64,000 nucleotides of DNA, from assembly GCA_019915135.1 (NCBI GenBank), contig JAHLMK010000011.1:992001-1056000 (forward strand). Direction: 5' to 3'. Position numbers and translations under genes: made by a program. Shown here one piece after another: positions 33,439 to 43,000 of the stretch. Every line of letters starts with the position of its first letter. Position 1 is the stretch's first letter. The DNA comes from Strobilurus pachycystidiatus. Lineage: Eukaryota; Basidiomycota; Agaricomycetes; Agaricales; Physalacriaceae. The notes beneath the pieces are model-generated. The model saw only the letters and a program-made list of their open reading frames with translations. It was not told where the DNA came from and did not search any database.

Positions 33439-34611
33439 CTACGTCCTTAGGTTCCCGTGAAAACCCGTTTGTCCCCCTGGAATCATATGTCTTGGGATCT
33501 GTCCTCGACGGTAAGAAGGTAGCGATAACTTCTTCCCATTGGTGTTATCCGTAAGGGTTCCGATTGCGTTCCCGTTGGGAAGGTTGGTGATGACCAGGTT
33601 TGAAACGATCTCGAAAGGTCGTCCCAGTAGGACCTCATAGGCAGGATCCTGCAACACATGCAACTGAAGGTAATAGACAATTCCTTCAAAGTCAAAAGGT
33701 ATGTTACGAGCCAATCCCAAGGTACTGGTTCGTCCCTTGTCCGCACTTTCCATAGTAATGGTGAAAGTGGGATCATAGGCTATTCCTAGTTCCAATGCTG
33801 CCTTGAGCGAAATGGAGGCAATCTGTGACCCACCATCCACTAAACTCTCCTTTTTACCATTCTTGTTAATCAAGGGCCAAAAGGTTCGTAGATCTGCATT
33901 TTCCGGCGCCATATTGCCACTTATCATTTGAAAGGGACCAGTATAGTGACCTCCGGAAAGGTTTACAAACTGTTCTACCGCATCGTGGACTATAATTCCA
34001 CCAATAGGTAAATCACCTTGCTCATGAAAGTTGACTGAATATAGCTCGGGTTGGAAGTGATCTTGGACCGTATCGGCCACTACTTCCGTCTTGAATACAG
34101 CCACAGGCGTGTTGCGTTTCCTGATGAAGTCCGAAATGCTCTGCTGCCAAGGGGGGTTGGTAGCTAGTAGCGCTTCGGGTAACAAGAACTTCCAGGCTTC
34201 ACGCCAACTGGGATTCTTGTGCAAGAGTTCTTCTGCCAGGCTACGACGTTGGAAACTCTTGACCTTAGGTTCCTTAGGTTGAACCTTTGGTTGGTTCTTT
34301 TCTGGCAGAGTTGAATCTGCTTTTGGTTGCGGCACCGGGTCGGGTTCTTCCATCGCCAGGACTTCGTCAAGAAGGTCCTGGTCAACAGGTTCTACTTCTT
34401 GAGTGACTTCCGGTTTGGAGAATGATACCTTAGGCGGCGCTGCTTTTGGAATGACCACGGACACCCGGTCCTTAGGCCATGAGGTTACCTTGTTTTGTGG
34501 AGTTGAATCCACAGGTGCACTAGGTGCTTTTGCGCTCTGACGAGTCTGACGAGTTTCTACAGTGAACTGGCTCTCCGGAGGAGTATGTGCTAACTGCACT
34601 CCTTCCTTCAT
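33439..34611 (-). CDS. Aspartic protease-containing polyprotein of element B
   Basis: This 390-aa frame begins with an ATG that overlaps the gag stop (ATGA at 34608-34611). The first half is proline- and charge-rich. The second half has a retropepsin-like fold: the active-site loop LVDGGSQ (a D-G-G variant of DTG/DSG) and, further on, the hydrophobic LLGRPF strand that closes the fold. It acts on the gag-pol precursor. The end overlaps the pol frame, which lies in the -1 register. The D-G-G form instead of DSG occurs in several fungal Ty3-type elements, as far as I know. Confidence 0.82.
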   Translation of the reverse strand: MKEGVQLAHTPPESQFTVETRQTRQSAKAPSAPVDSTPQNKVTSWPKDRVSVVIPKAAPPKVSFSKPEVTQEVEPVDQDLLDEVLAMEEPDPVPQPKADSTLPEKNQPKVQPKEPKVKSFQRRSLAEELLHKNPSWREAWKFLLPEALLATNPPWQQSISDFIRKRNTPVAVFKTEVVADTVQDHFQPELYSVNFHEQGDLPIGGIIVHDAVEQFVNLSGGHYTGPFQMISGNMAPENADLRTFWPLINKNGKKESLVDGGSQIASISLKAALELGIAYDPTFTITMESADKGRTSTLGLARNIPFDFEGIVYYLQLHVLQDPAYEVLLGRPFEIVSNLVITNLPNGNAIGTLTDNTNGKKLSLPSYRRGQIPRHMIPGGQTGFHGNLRT

Positions 34612-36476
34612 CGAGCCCTGCCGAAACCCTGATAGGCGTCGGGGGCAAACTCTTCTTCTTGGGTTGGGGTTTGAACATACATCGCGACCTCAGGTGCGAA
34701 CTCATCTTCTTGAGATTGGAACGCCGATACCTTAGGTGCATTTTCTTGTTGAAACTTCTGGACTTGTTCCCAAGGGCTGAGAGGCTGCTTGGGACTAACC
34801 CTTTGAATAGGTTGACTAGTAGTTCCATTCGTTACATGATATATGTTGGTACCACCAGGCTTGTAGATATGACCATTGCTTTCGCACATTTCCTTTGTAG
34901 GACAATTCGCTACAATATGCCCTAGTTCACGACAGAAGTAACACCTTCCATCGTTAACTACGAACTTGTTTCCTGGGAACGCGCCCGGAGGAGCTTTGTA
35001 GAGTCCATTCGGTAAGTTGGTCGGGACTGAGACACCTTGAGCAGGTGTTTGTAGATAAACCGGCGAGGCTTCTTGTACAAAACCTTGTGTGCGGAGTCCT
35101 TGCGGACCTCCACGCTGTAAGGTATGGAGAAGTTCTGCCATCATCTTCTGATCAGCCTTGCGAGCCTCTTCGCGTTCCTTTTCTCCTTTCTGGATAACGT
35201 CCTGAAGGCTAGCTACCCTATTCAGGTATTCATCCAACTCCTCTGTCTTGATTCGGGTGGTAGAGGCGGGAATAAGTTCTCTGTTATAAGGACTATCCTT
35301 CGCACTCTTGCTCATCCATTTATCGGTCAAGAAGTAGTTGGAGATCGCTGCCTCGACCTCTGACAATGTGAAGTCATAGGTGGGGGTTGTCCCGGCTGTT
35401 GCATTAGCTTTCGCATCGCGCCTGAGGTCCCCAAGGACATTATGCCAAACTCCCTCTGTGATAGAGGACTTGATATCTTCTATAGCACCCTTATTGGTAA
35501 GTTCTCCCGACGTGATAAGATGTCCCATGATATGGAGCACTTCGCGCTGAAAGCTTTCCCATTTCTGCTTGTTGGCTACGGGCCTAGCCAGGTACGGGTC
35601 CAAGGCATCCTTTAGGTCGGCCGGGACGTACGTAGGATCGTTCTTTCCCTTTGAGTATGAGGAAAGAACTGATTCTTGGAAGTCCGCCCAGACACCTTTC
35701 AGGTAGTCTGGGTTTTTGTGCCACCTTAGGCGTTGTTCGTGGCCGGCGTATAGCGCCGCTACTTCCAACTTAGTACCTTGTTCGGTGATTCCTGTCTGGT
35801 CAAAGATCCAGTTGCACATCGTGAAGAATTCCCTCACATCGTCTCCAGAGTGTCCCTTGAACTTTGGGGCATCCCTTGAGAATGGTATCGGGATCTTCTT
35901 GCCTTGGATCTCGCCTCTAGCTTCAGCGCTAAGTTCCTCGGAAGGTACAATTGCTCGTACTGCCATTACTGGAACTGGTATCGTGTTTTGGGTAGACGGG
36001 TTAAAGTCAATGAAGGGGGTAATAGGTTCTGGACTTTCGGGGTCTTCAAGGTCAGTCAAAGGACTTCCGAAAGGTGTCACAAATGCGGGACTAGGCGAAG
36101 TTCTAGAGTCCGAATGTCTTCGGGTACTGGTTGGAGTTCTCGAAGGTGATTCAGGATCTGAAGAAGATCTGATCCTAGAGGCAGTAGGTGTTGAAGGTGG
36201 TACTTGCGTACGTTTCTTCTTTTGGTTCTTGGGAGTAGTCGGGTCTGCAAAGCGTCGCTGTGCTTGAGCTACTTCACTAGGTAAACCGTTGTAAAGTGAG
36301 CCGGCGATTGGGCGATTGCTTCTTAGGCGACTAGTGATGCCAGAGGTTGCTGGATTTGAAGATCCGGCAATAACTGGGTCTCCTTTTGGGGGTTGTGGAT
36401 TTGCGCGGTTCTGGCTGTTGGTGTAACGACCAGAGTTCCTTGCAGCCAGTGTCTTTTGTTTATGGAGATTCCGATC
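34608..36476 (-). CDS. gag: Gag of element B (capsid and zinc knuckle)
   Basis: The frame is open from a TGA at 36477-36479 to the stop at 34608, but the first in-frame ATG is only at 35966. The upstream part is basic, Ser/Pro-rich and free of stops. After the ATG come a helical Ty3-type gag/capsid region (with a conserved-looking FKGHSGDD turn and a WADF motif), a Lys/Glu-rich coiled-coil part and a CCHC zinc knuckle of the form C-X2-C-X4-H-X4-C (CYFCRELGHIVANC). The protein packages element RNA in particles. A spliced leader, a non-AUG start or the ATG at 35966 could each be the true beginning. Confidence 0.85.
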   Translation of the reverse strand, partial: DRNLHKQKTLAARNSGRYTNSQNRANPQPPKGDPVIAGSSNPATSGITSRLRSNRPIAGSLYNGLPSEVAQAQRRFADPTTPKNQKKKRTQVPPSTPTASRIRSSSDPESPSRTPTSTRRHSDSRTSPSPAFVTPFGSPLTDLEDPESPEPITPFIDFNPSTQNTIPVPVMAVRAIVPSEELSAEARGEIQGKKIPIPFSRDAPKFKGHSGDDVREFFTMCNWIFDQTGITEQGTKLEVAALYAGHEQRLRWHKNPDYLKGVWADFQESVLSSYSKGKNDPTYVPADLKDALDPYLARPVANKQKWESFQREVLHIMGHLITSGELTNKGAIEDIKSSITEGVWHNVLGDLRRDAKANATAGTTPTYDFTLSEVEAAISNYFLTDKWMSKSAKDSPYNRELIPASTTRIKTEELDEYLNRVASLQDVIQKGEKEREEARKADQKMMAELLHTLQRGGPQGLRTQGFVQEASPVYLQTPAQGVSVPTNLPNGLYKAPPGAFPGNKFVVNDGRCYFCRELGHIVANCPTKEMCESNGHIYKPGGTNIYHVTNGTTSQPIQRVSPKQPLSPWEQVQKFQQENAPKVSAFQSQEDEFAPEVAMYVQTPTQEEEFAPDAYQGFGRAR

Positions 36477-36520
36477 TCAAGGTCGACTTAGAAGTCTTTT
36501 TCGAAATCAAAATTTACACC

Positions 36521-36538
36521 CCCTCGCGGTGGGCTCCA
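36521..36538 (-). promoter_or_regulatory. Candidate primer binding site of element B
   Basis: Five bases inside the 5' LTR on the minus strand the sequence TGGAGCCCACCGCGAG begins. It starts with TGG, as expected for a site complementary to a tRNA 3' CCA end. The matching tRNA was not identified. Confidence 0.55.
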
Positions 36539-36543
36539 AAATA

Positions 36544-38220
36544 TGATGTGCAAGTTCGGAATAGACCTCTGAAAAGAAGCTATCGTCTAACCACACTATC
36601 AATCCTTATCACAACTAGTACTCCTTGTAAGGGAGCTGGGGTGCACAAAGGTTCGAGAGAACAAGGTGCTTTTGGGTAATGGAGAAATAGAGATGTATTC
36701 CGAATCGCTGTAGTTAAACTACGAGTTGTTTTTGGGGTGTAGGGATTCTGATCGAAATGACACAAGAAAACCTTGAAGTCGTAGGCCGAACCTCTTGACG
36801 TATGAAGACCTTAAACAGCGCGAGGCAATGTAGCTTCTACCTATCAAGTGCTCTGGTGTACAAGGACTTTGTCTTGGAATCGTCAGGCCGCTACCGCAGG
36901 TTTTACGCCACTGGACTGCTAACGATAAGGACTCCTTCTTGCACTTAAACCAAACTTCTAGTGTCTTGCACCGGGACCAAAGGTTCCGAAAGGTGTCTCA
37001 GACGTTGACAACACTCGTTCAAACTCGACTTATTCCTCAAAGGGAAGTACTTCACGAAAGAGCGTGAGTGCAGGGCAGAACCACTTGCAAACCGGCCTTC
37101 TTGCGAATACAAGGTTCTAACACCAAGTAGATTCGTTGGTACTTGACTTGGTACGTCGGAATAAGGTTCTTTCGAGTCTTTCAAGGAGTTTGGCAACACC
37201 TGATGTCTTTAAATCTTGGAAAGGTCTTTGGGGTCTTTGTGTACTTTGGGTTCTTTGCAGAAATGAGTCGAAACTCGAGATAGATTCACTACAATGGCTG
37301 CGTCTGACTAGCGGCTACTGGAGGGGGCTCTAAGCTACCGAAATATGGGTCCTTTGGGCCCTTTTATACTACTGGTGGGTTCCTACTGAGTAAGCATCTA
37401 TTCTAGGATCGGATACATCGGACTTTCGAGTCATACAAGTGCTGGATTCTTATTGGCTATCCCTGGTCGAAACAACTGCGGCCAGGCCGCTTGGTCCTTT
37501 AGCCATATACGCCACCTTGGCGGTATGGTACAATCCTTGTGCCCAGGAGATCAAGGTCCGATAAGGACTTCGATCCTTAGGTATCTTTATGTTGCAAGGT
37601 CCTACGGACACCTGCTTTCTTGTGGCTAGGTTGGATGGAGATCGTTAAGAACGTCCTTTCGAGCGCAGACACTACAGGGGAGTGTTTTCTTAAAGTGGTA
37701 ATACACCCTGCTTTCGGGGTGGTCCTTGATCGTGGATCATGATCGATCGGCATAGCGGAAGGCGTCGGTTCGGAGTCCTTGACAGCTCCGAAGATTGTTT
37801 CCCCAAAAGGGTTGTGACGTCCTTGAACTATTTCGGGACCTTCCAGGTCTTTGGGTTGAGGTGCGCAGGTCTCGGGTCGCTTGAACTGAACCGCCTGGAG
37901 ACCTTTGGACCCTCCTTGGGTGCGAATGGTTATAGCACATCGTCTGTAGTACAAGGTACACGCAAAGGTACGGGATCTTGAAAGGGATCCAACGCGCGGA
38001 TAAGGATATTCGGATGAAGGTGATCGAAGGTTTCGATCGCGCCTGTCCTAAAGGACTTGTTAAGGCGCCTGGACCTTGTCCTGGAGGCTTGCCCGCGTCA
38101 AGGCAGTAACTCCTGCGTGCTCTATCCTAAGTACTTGACTGGAGGTTCCTAAGGTCTTTGGGCTGTTCAGGAATCGCAAAATTCCCCGTTTCTAGTACTG
38201 GAATAGTACCCTGCGTATCA
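36544..38220 (-). repeat. 5' LTR of element B (1677 bp)
   Basis: This is the direct-repeat partner of 17442-19118. A sense TATA box on the minus strand lies at about 37360-37368. It would drive the gag-pol transcript. The outer end is followed by ACGG, the second copy of the target duplication. Confidence 0.95.
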
Positions 38221-38583
38221 ACGGGTACCCTGGATGACAACCATTCCCTCGACTTCGGCAATCCCATCGTTGGACTGTCCGACTCCATCCTTCTCATCGT
38301 CGGAAGAGTCACATCGCTCATACCGCAGGGGACGCTCAGCGCGCATGATCAGTTGAACGTATCTGGATACCGTAAATGTGAATAAGTATGTCAGGTTTGA
38401 ATATGCTGACCGTTGTGCAGAGAGGGACGGCTCGCGCGTCAGCTCCAAAGTGAAGGCGTCCTCGCGGCGCTGACGCGTGAACATGACGGGCGCGTGGGGA
38501 AGACCGACATAGACGTTATTGAGAGAGGGCATGAGATTGGAGAAGCGAGAGCCAGAACGCGAAACGACAAGCAGGTCTGACAT
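38221..38583 (-). pseudogene. 5' part of the host gene split by element B
   Basis: It starts at the ATG at 38583 (MSDLLVV...). An intron of about 50 nt (38364-38414) is followed by an exon with an acidic DSSDDEKDG stretch. The exon then meets the element at 38220. The frame continues in the fragment at 17066-17441 once one ACGG is removed. The function is unknown; it belongs with the small genes around it. Confidence 0.68.
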
Positions 38584-39125
38584 TTGGGCTGATTGGGCGG
38601 GCCGGGCCGTCTGTGGAGAATCTTGTGGACGCACGCAAGTCAGCATGTGAACACCGGATAAGTAAAGGCGCAGATCTCAGGGACGCAGGAGCTAGTGTCA
38701 GATTAGCCAGGTACAGCAGCAGTGTGCCAGGTAAATAATGTGATCGCTTTACTTCCAAGGTTGGAAACCGGGCCGCTTCATCATTCCACGTGCAAGCCTT
38801 CTTTCGACTTCACGCTCACGTACTCTCATCGCGGATCGTATCTTGCGACCGCACCAACCGACTTCATGGACGATTGGACTATAGCATGTCAATAGGCGTC
38901 AATGTGGTGAACCGTAGCTCCTGGATGAGAAGCAGAAGCCTTTCAAGTAAGGTCACGAAGACCCTGGCTCTTGCATGTGAAGGTTTGTCTGGGATCTACA
39001 GTATATCCGTGCCTTATGCCCCTTCTGGTTTCATCTGCAGGCCTTGGCTTTCTCTGGAGTCATACATCACCCTCCATCGCCCCCTCTCTGTGCGTACTAT
39101 CGGTCTACCACAGTTTACCACTATC
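38584..39125. other. Divergent intergenic region
   Basis: The 542 bp between the start of the split host gene (minus) and the gene beginning at 39126 (plus) should contain both promoters. A long open frame crosses it (from 38790), but its upstream part has no domain and looks fortuitous. No TATA box is well placed. Confidence 0.5.
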
Positions 39126-39822
39126 ATGACCATTTTTTTTGCTAATCCCCCAGCTGAGCGTAGCATTGACGAGGACGCTCAAAGGTCAGCTCATCCGAAC
39201 CCTTTCTCTTCCTCCACCACTAATGCGAGGGTACACAGCGAGCTGGCCGAACGCATACGCATTTGTGGCCATCTGGGTGGGCCGCCCTCGCCCGAGCCGT
39301 CCAAGAAGAAGAAGAAGATAGGTATGTGATTTGAAGCGTTCTAACGATTCACAGTCTCACTCTGTGTCAGCTCCCCATCGCACCATGTCCGACGACCTCC
39401 GCGAGGACCTGGCGCGCGTCAACGGCGAGTGGTTGATACCCGCCTTCGAGCGTTCCGGCATCGTGGACCGCGCGAAGGTGTATATTCTGGCCGAGTTGCT
39501 CGACGATCGTGACACTCGCCGCCTCTTTCGCCGGGCTATAGGTGTACGGAGCTGGCAAAACAATTATTATCGGATCTTGCAATTTCTTGAGTGGCCCCAT
39601 AGCGCCGACGCCGCCAACCTCGACGACGAGGGTGAGTGAAGTCTTTTCGTGGTTGTCCCTCTGACGAATCTCCAGTTAGATGAATATTTCAACGATGACG
39701 ACGATATCCAGGAGGCTGCCGACGCCAGGGATGCCGGTCAATCGCCTGACTCGGATTCAGACTCTGATTACCATGAACGTGTGCTGGCAATTGAACGTGT
39801 GTTGGACGAAGGTTACTACTGA
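39126..39822 (+). CDS. Small hypothetical protein of the local family (member 2)
   Basis: Three exons start at the ATG at 39126. A 49-nt intron follows (donor GTATGT near 39321, branch TTCTAAC, acceptor TGTGTCAG near 39370), and a second one of about 50 nt starts near 39632. The first exon ends in a run of lysines that could be a nuclear signal. The middle part (39430-39597) carries the segment shared with two neighbouring genes: WLI, an SGI turn, a Leu-rich helix, an FRRAIGV box and a final LEWP. The C-terminal part is acidic (DDDD, DSDSDSD). No known domain was identified. An ATG at 39385 would be a shorter alternative start. Confidence 0.65.
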
Positions 39823-40090
39823 CGAAATGCGACGGACGTCTACCTAGAATATTCAATCATTGCTCCTCTTCGTAACGACGATTCACTTCAGAGAATATAA
39901 GATCCACATTTGTCTGTACATACATACCACAAGTCAAAACTTTTCTTTGTTATGAATTCAGAGGCTCGAAACTCCGAAGAATATTTGAGTCTGACATAGT
40001 GAGTCTGCACCGGTAGGAGAAGACCGGCCCGTGGACCCGGTTAGCAGCTTGGTAATCGACTTGCCGTTTTGGTGTATACTATTCCTGTTC

Positions 40091-43000
40091 ATGTCTCGAC
40101 GACTTCGGACAACATGGGACCTCAGACGCCATACCGCAGAAGATTGGGAGGCCCGCCGACTCTTCGACGCGGCGGCCAACGCGGGCAATTCATCCGTCAG
40201 GACAACGGGCTCGGACTCCGGCTCCAGTTCTTCTGCGTCCAATCTTCCACACCCTTCTGGCCTACATCATTTTCACGATGCTGGAAGTTTTCCGCTGGGT
40301 CGGAGAGACATCGAGGGCGGAGACGCGTCCACCGACAAACGTGGTTTCCGCCAACGCGGCGAACTGGGTCCAGCTTTACGCGCCCATGCCCCGCATCCAC
40401 CTCCCCAAGTCAACTCTGTCGATGGCTCTCAGACTGCACGCGCAGGTGCCGGATCCTCTCGAGCCGCCACTTCTGATCCCGCCGCTCGCACCTCGCAGCA
40501 CGCCGACGGTCCAGCGGCCACCCTTGCTCGCTCATTAGCAGCGGCACCAGCGTCTGTGCCCAGGTTGTCACCCGCAACTTCCTCTCTCTCTGTCAAGACT
40601 GGTGCCCGAATACTAAGGCGACCACCCAGGTCACAAACAAGACAGAGAAGAGGGATAGAGATTGAAGTATAAGATGTGGAGGAGTGTGTTGAGCTACAAC
40701 AGTACTAGGAGCGACCAAGCAGTGAGTAGACGAAGAGAACAGACTGAGGAAACTAAAGGGAAGGGAGCTACTATATATATACAAAGTCCGTGGCTGTGTA
40801 GTAAGGAGGAGAACAATAAGACAATAGGAAGTCCTAATGTGGCGAGACAATAGGCGGGCCGGAGTAGAGACAATAGGCGGTCCGGAGTGGAGACAATAGG
40901 CGGTCCGGAGTGGACCCAGGTGGTCATCAGACCACTGATGGACAGGTCTAGGCAATGCCAAGACGATGGATGCCAAGTGAATGTGGGCTAGGCCCAGGCC
41001 GAGGTGAATGTAGAGATGGGAGAATGTGGCGATGTCGGGAGTGGAGACGTGATGGAGGGAGCAGAATAGAGGCGATTCGTGACAATACCCCCTCTTTAGG
41101 ATGCGCTTGCGCCTGGAGCGCAGTAGTCCCTGTCCAGATGTCGTTAACGGTGACACCGAGAGTGCGAAGGTGGGGAAGGGGTTTGGAGTAAGCCGTGGGA
41201 TGTGTACGATGGAATTCCTTGATCAAAGGGAGTGCCTTCGTGAGGTTGGAACTGGGTTCCCAGGTGTTCTCTGATGACGGGTAGTCCAACCACTTCACCA
41301 AGTACTGAATGCCGCGCTTGTTACGAGTTGGGCGAGAGTCGAGTATGGCTTCAACATCAAACTCTTCCTTGTCGTCGATGAGGTCGGGCGGATTTGATGG
41401 GAAATTAGGCCCATGAGCCTCGGTCTCCACAAAAGGAAGGAGGAGAGCAGCGTGGAAGACAGGGTGTATACGCCATGTGGGAGGAAGTTTGAGACGATAG
41501 TTGACTGGTCCAAGTACGTCAGTGACTTCAAAAGGCCCATGATGCTTGTCTGAGAGCTTAGCTTTGGGTCGCGTTGTCTTGAGATTCTTTCCGTCAAGCA
41601 ACACCTTGTCACCAACTTTGAACGTAATGCCCTTCTTGGTGACATCTCCATTGTTCCGCTTCATGATCTCTGCGGCGGTGGTAAGGCTAGCCTTGACTTC
41701 CTCGCGAAGCCGTTCTAGGTTGGTCAACCGTTCTTCGACAGTGGGAATATTGGACGTGGGGTTCAAAGAGGGGTATAAGCGGGGTTTGAAACCGTGAAGA
41801 AGTTCAAAGGGGGACTTGCCCGTGGCGGAGTGAATGCGACTGTTGTGAGAGAATTCCGCAAAGGGAAGGTATTTGACCCAGTCGTCTTGTCGGTAGTTAC
41901 AGAAAACGCGGAGGTATTGTTCAAGTTCTTGATTATAACGCTCGGTTTCACCATCTGTTTGAGGATGGTAAGCCGTACTAAGCGCAGAGGTAATTCCTAG
42001 CTTAGCGTGAACGGCTTGCATGACCTTGCTTGCAAACTGGGGACCACGATCAGAGATCATCTTGTCCCAGAGACCATAGCGTCGATAAACCCCATCCACC
42101 AAGATATCAACCGTACCATCCGCATCAATGGTCTTGCGGCATGGAGATACAATTACCGTCTTGGTGAAGCGGTCAACAACACAATGGATAGCGTTATACC
42201 CTTCGCACTCGGGTAGATCTGTAATGAAGTCGGTGGTGATAGTCCCAAAAGGGCGCTCGGGAATCTCGTTGGGTATAAGGGGAACATGTGCCGGATGATT
42301 CCTAGGTTTCGTCATCTGACAGGTAGCACAGCCGTCGACATAGTCGCGAACAAAGACAGACATGCCTGGCCACCAGAATTCTCGACTGAGAAGTTCGTAG
42401 GTCTTGAAGCGTCCAGGGTGTCCAGGACCAAGAGAGTCGTGGTGCATCTTGACAATGTCTCGGCGTAGTTGCAGGTCATCGGGAACATAGACCTTGCCAC
42501 GGAAGAGAACTAGTCCGTCCTCGTAGTTCCATTCCTGTAGATTTTTGACCAGCGAACGAGGACCATTGCGAAGAATGACTTCTAACGCACCACGGACCTC
42601 AGCGTCCTTATTTGGACATTCCCGAATACGTCGTCGCAGCTCAGCGTCTCCAACGGCTACAACTTCTCCGGGTCTGGTAGCGCGAATTCGGAAAAACTTT
42701 GGATCAAGGAGGATCCTGTCGGTGTTGTCATCATCGACCCCCTCTTTGTGATCCGCACGGCGGGAGAGTGGGTCACTACGGTTCTGAGTACCAGGTTTAT
42801 GAGTGAGAGTGAAATCAAAGCGAGTGAGGAATAGTGCCCAGCGAGCCTGTCGCCGGCTGAGTTTCTGCGAGTTGGCAAAATATTCAAGGTTCTTGTGGTC
42901 GGTGAGAATATCGACTCGGTGTGCTGAACCTTCGAGGTACTGGCGCCAGGCTTCCAGAGCACGGATAATAGCGAGAAGTTCCTTGTCATGAATGTCATAA

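Larger units (their letters stand above)
17442..38220 (-). mobile_element. Element B: complete 20.8-kb Ty3/gypsy LTR retrotransposon with cargo genes
   Basis: Two LTRs of 1677 bp in the same orientation (36544-38220 and 17442-19118) differ at only about three places. The flanks carry a 4-bp duplication ACGG (17438-17441 and 38221-38224). In transcription order (minus strand) it has a candidate primer site, gag, protease, pol, the sense cargo gene (broken copy), a tail, a second truncated pol, the sense cargo gene (intact copy), an antisense fused cargo gene, a purine tract and the 3' LTR. The part from 20711 to about 32553 is a tandem duplication of about 5.92 kb. The near-identical LTRs indicate a recent insertion. 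Confidence 0.93.

Noticed and set aside
36521..36538. Assigning a specific primer tRNA to element B
   Set aside because: The site starts with TGG, but I could not match the following bases to a known tRNA end with confidence.
38790..39329. 179-aa frame starting at 38790
   Set aside because: Only its end (from 39126) joins the next exons by a good intron; the upstream part looks fortuitous.
40844..40912. CRISPR-like array
   Set aside because: Three head-to-tail 23-bp units without spacers inside a eukaryotic LTR.
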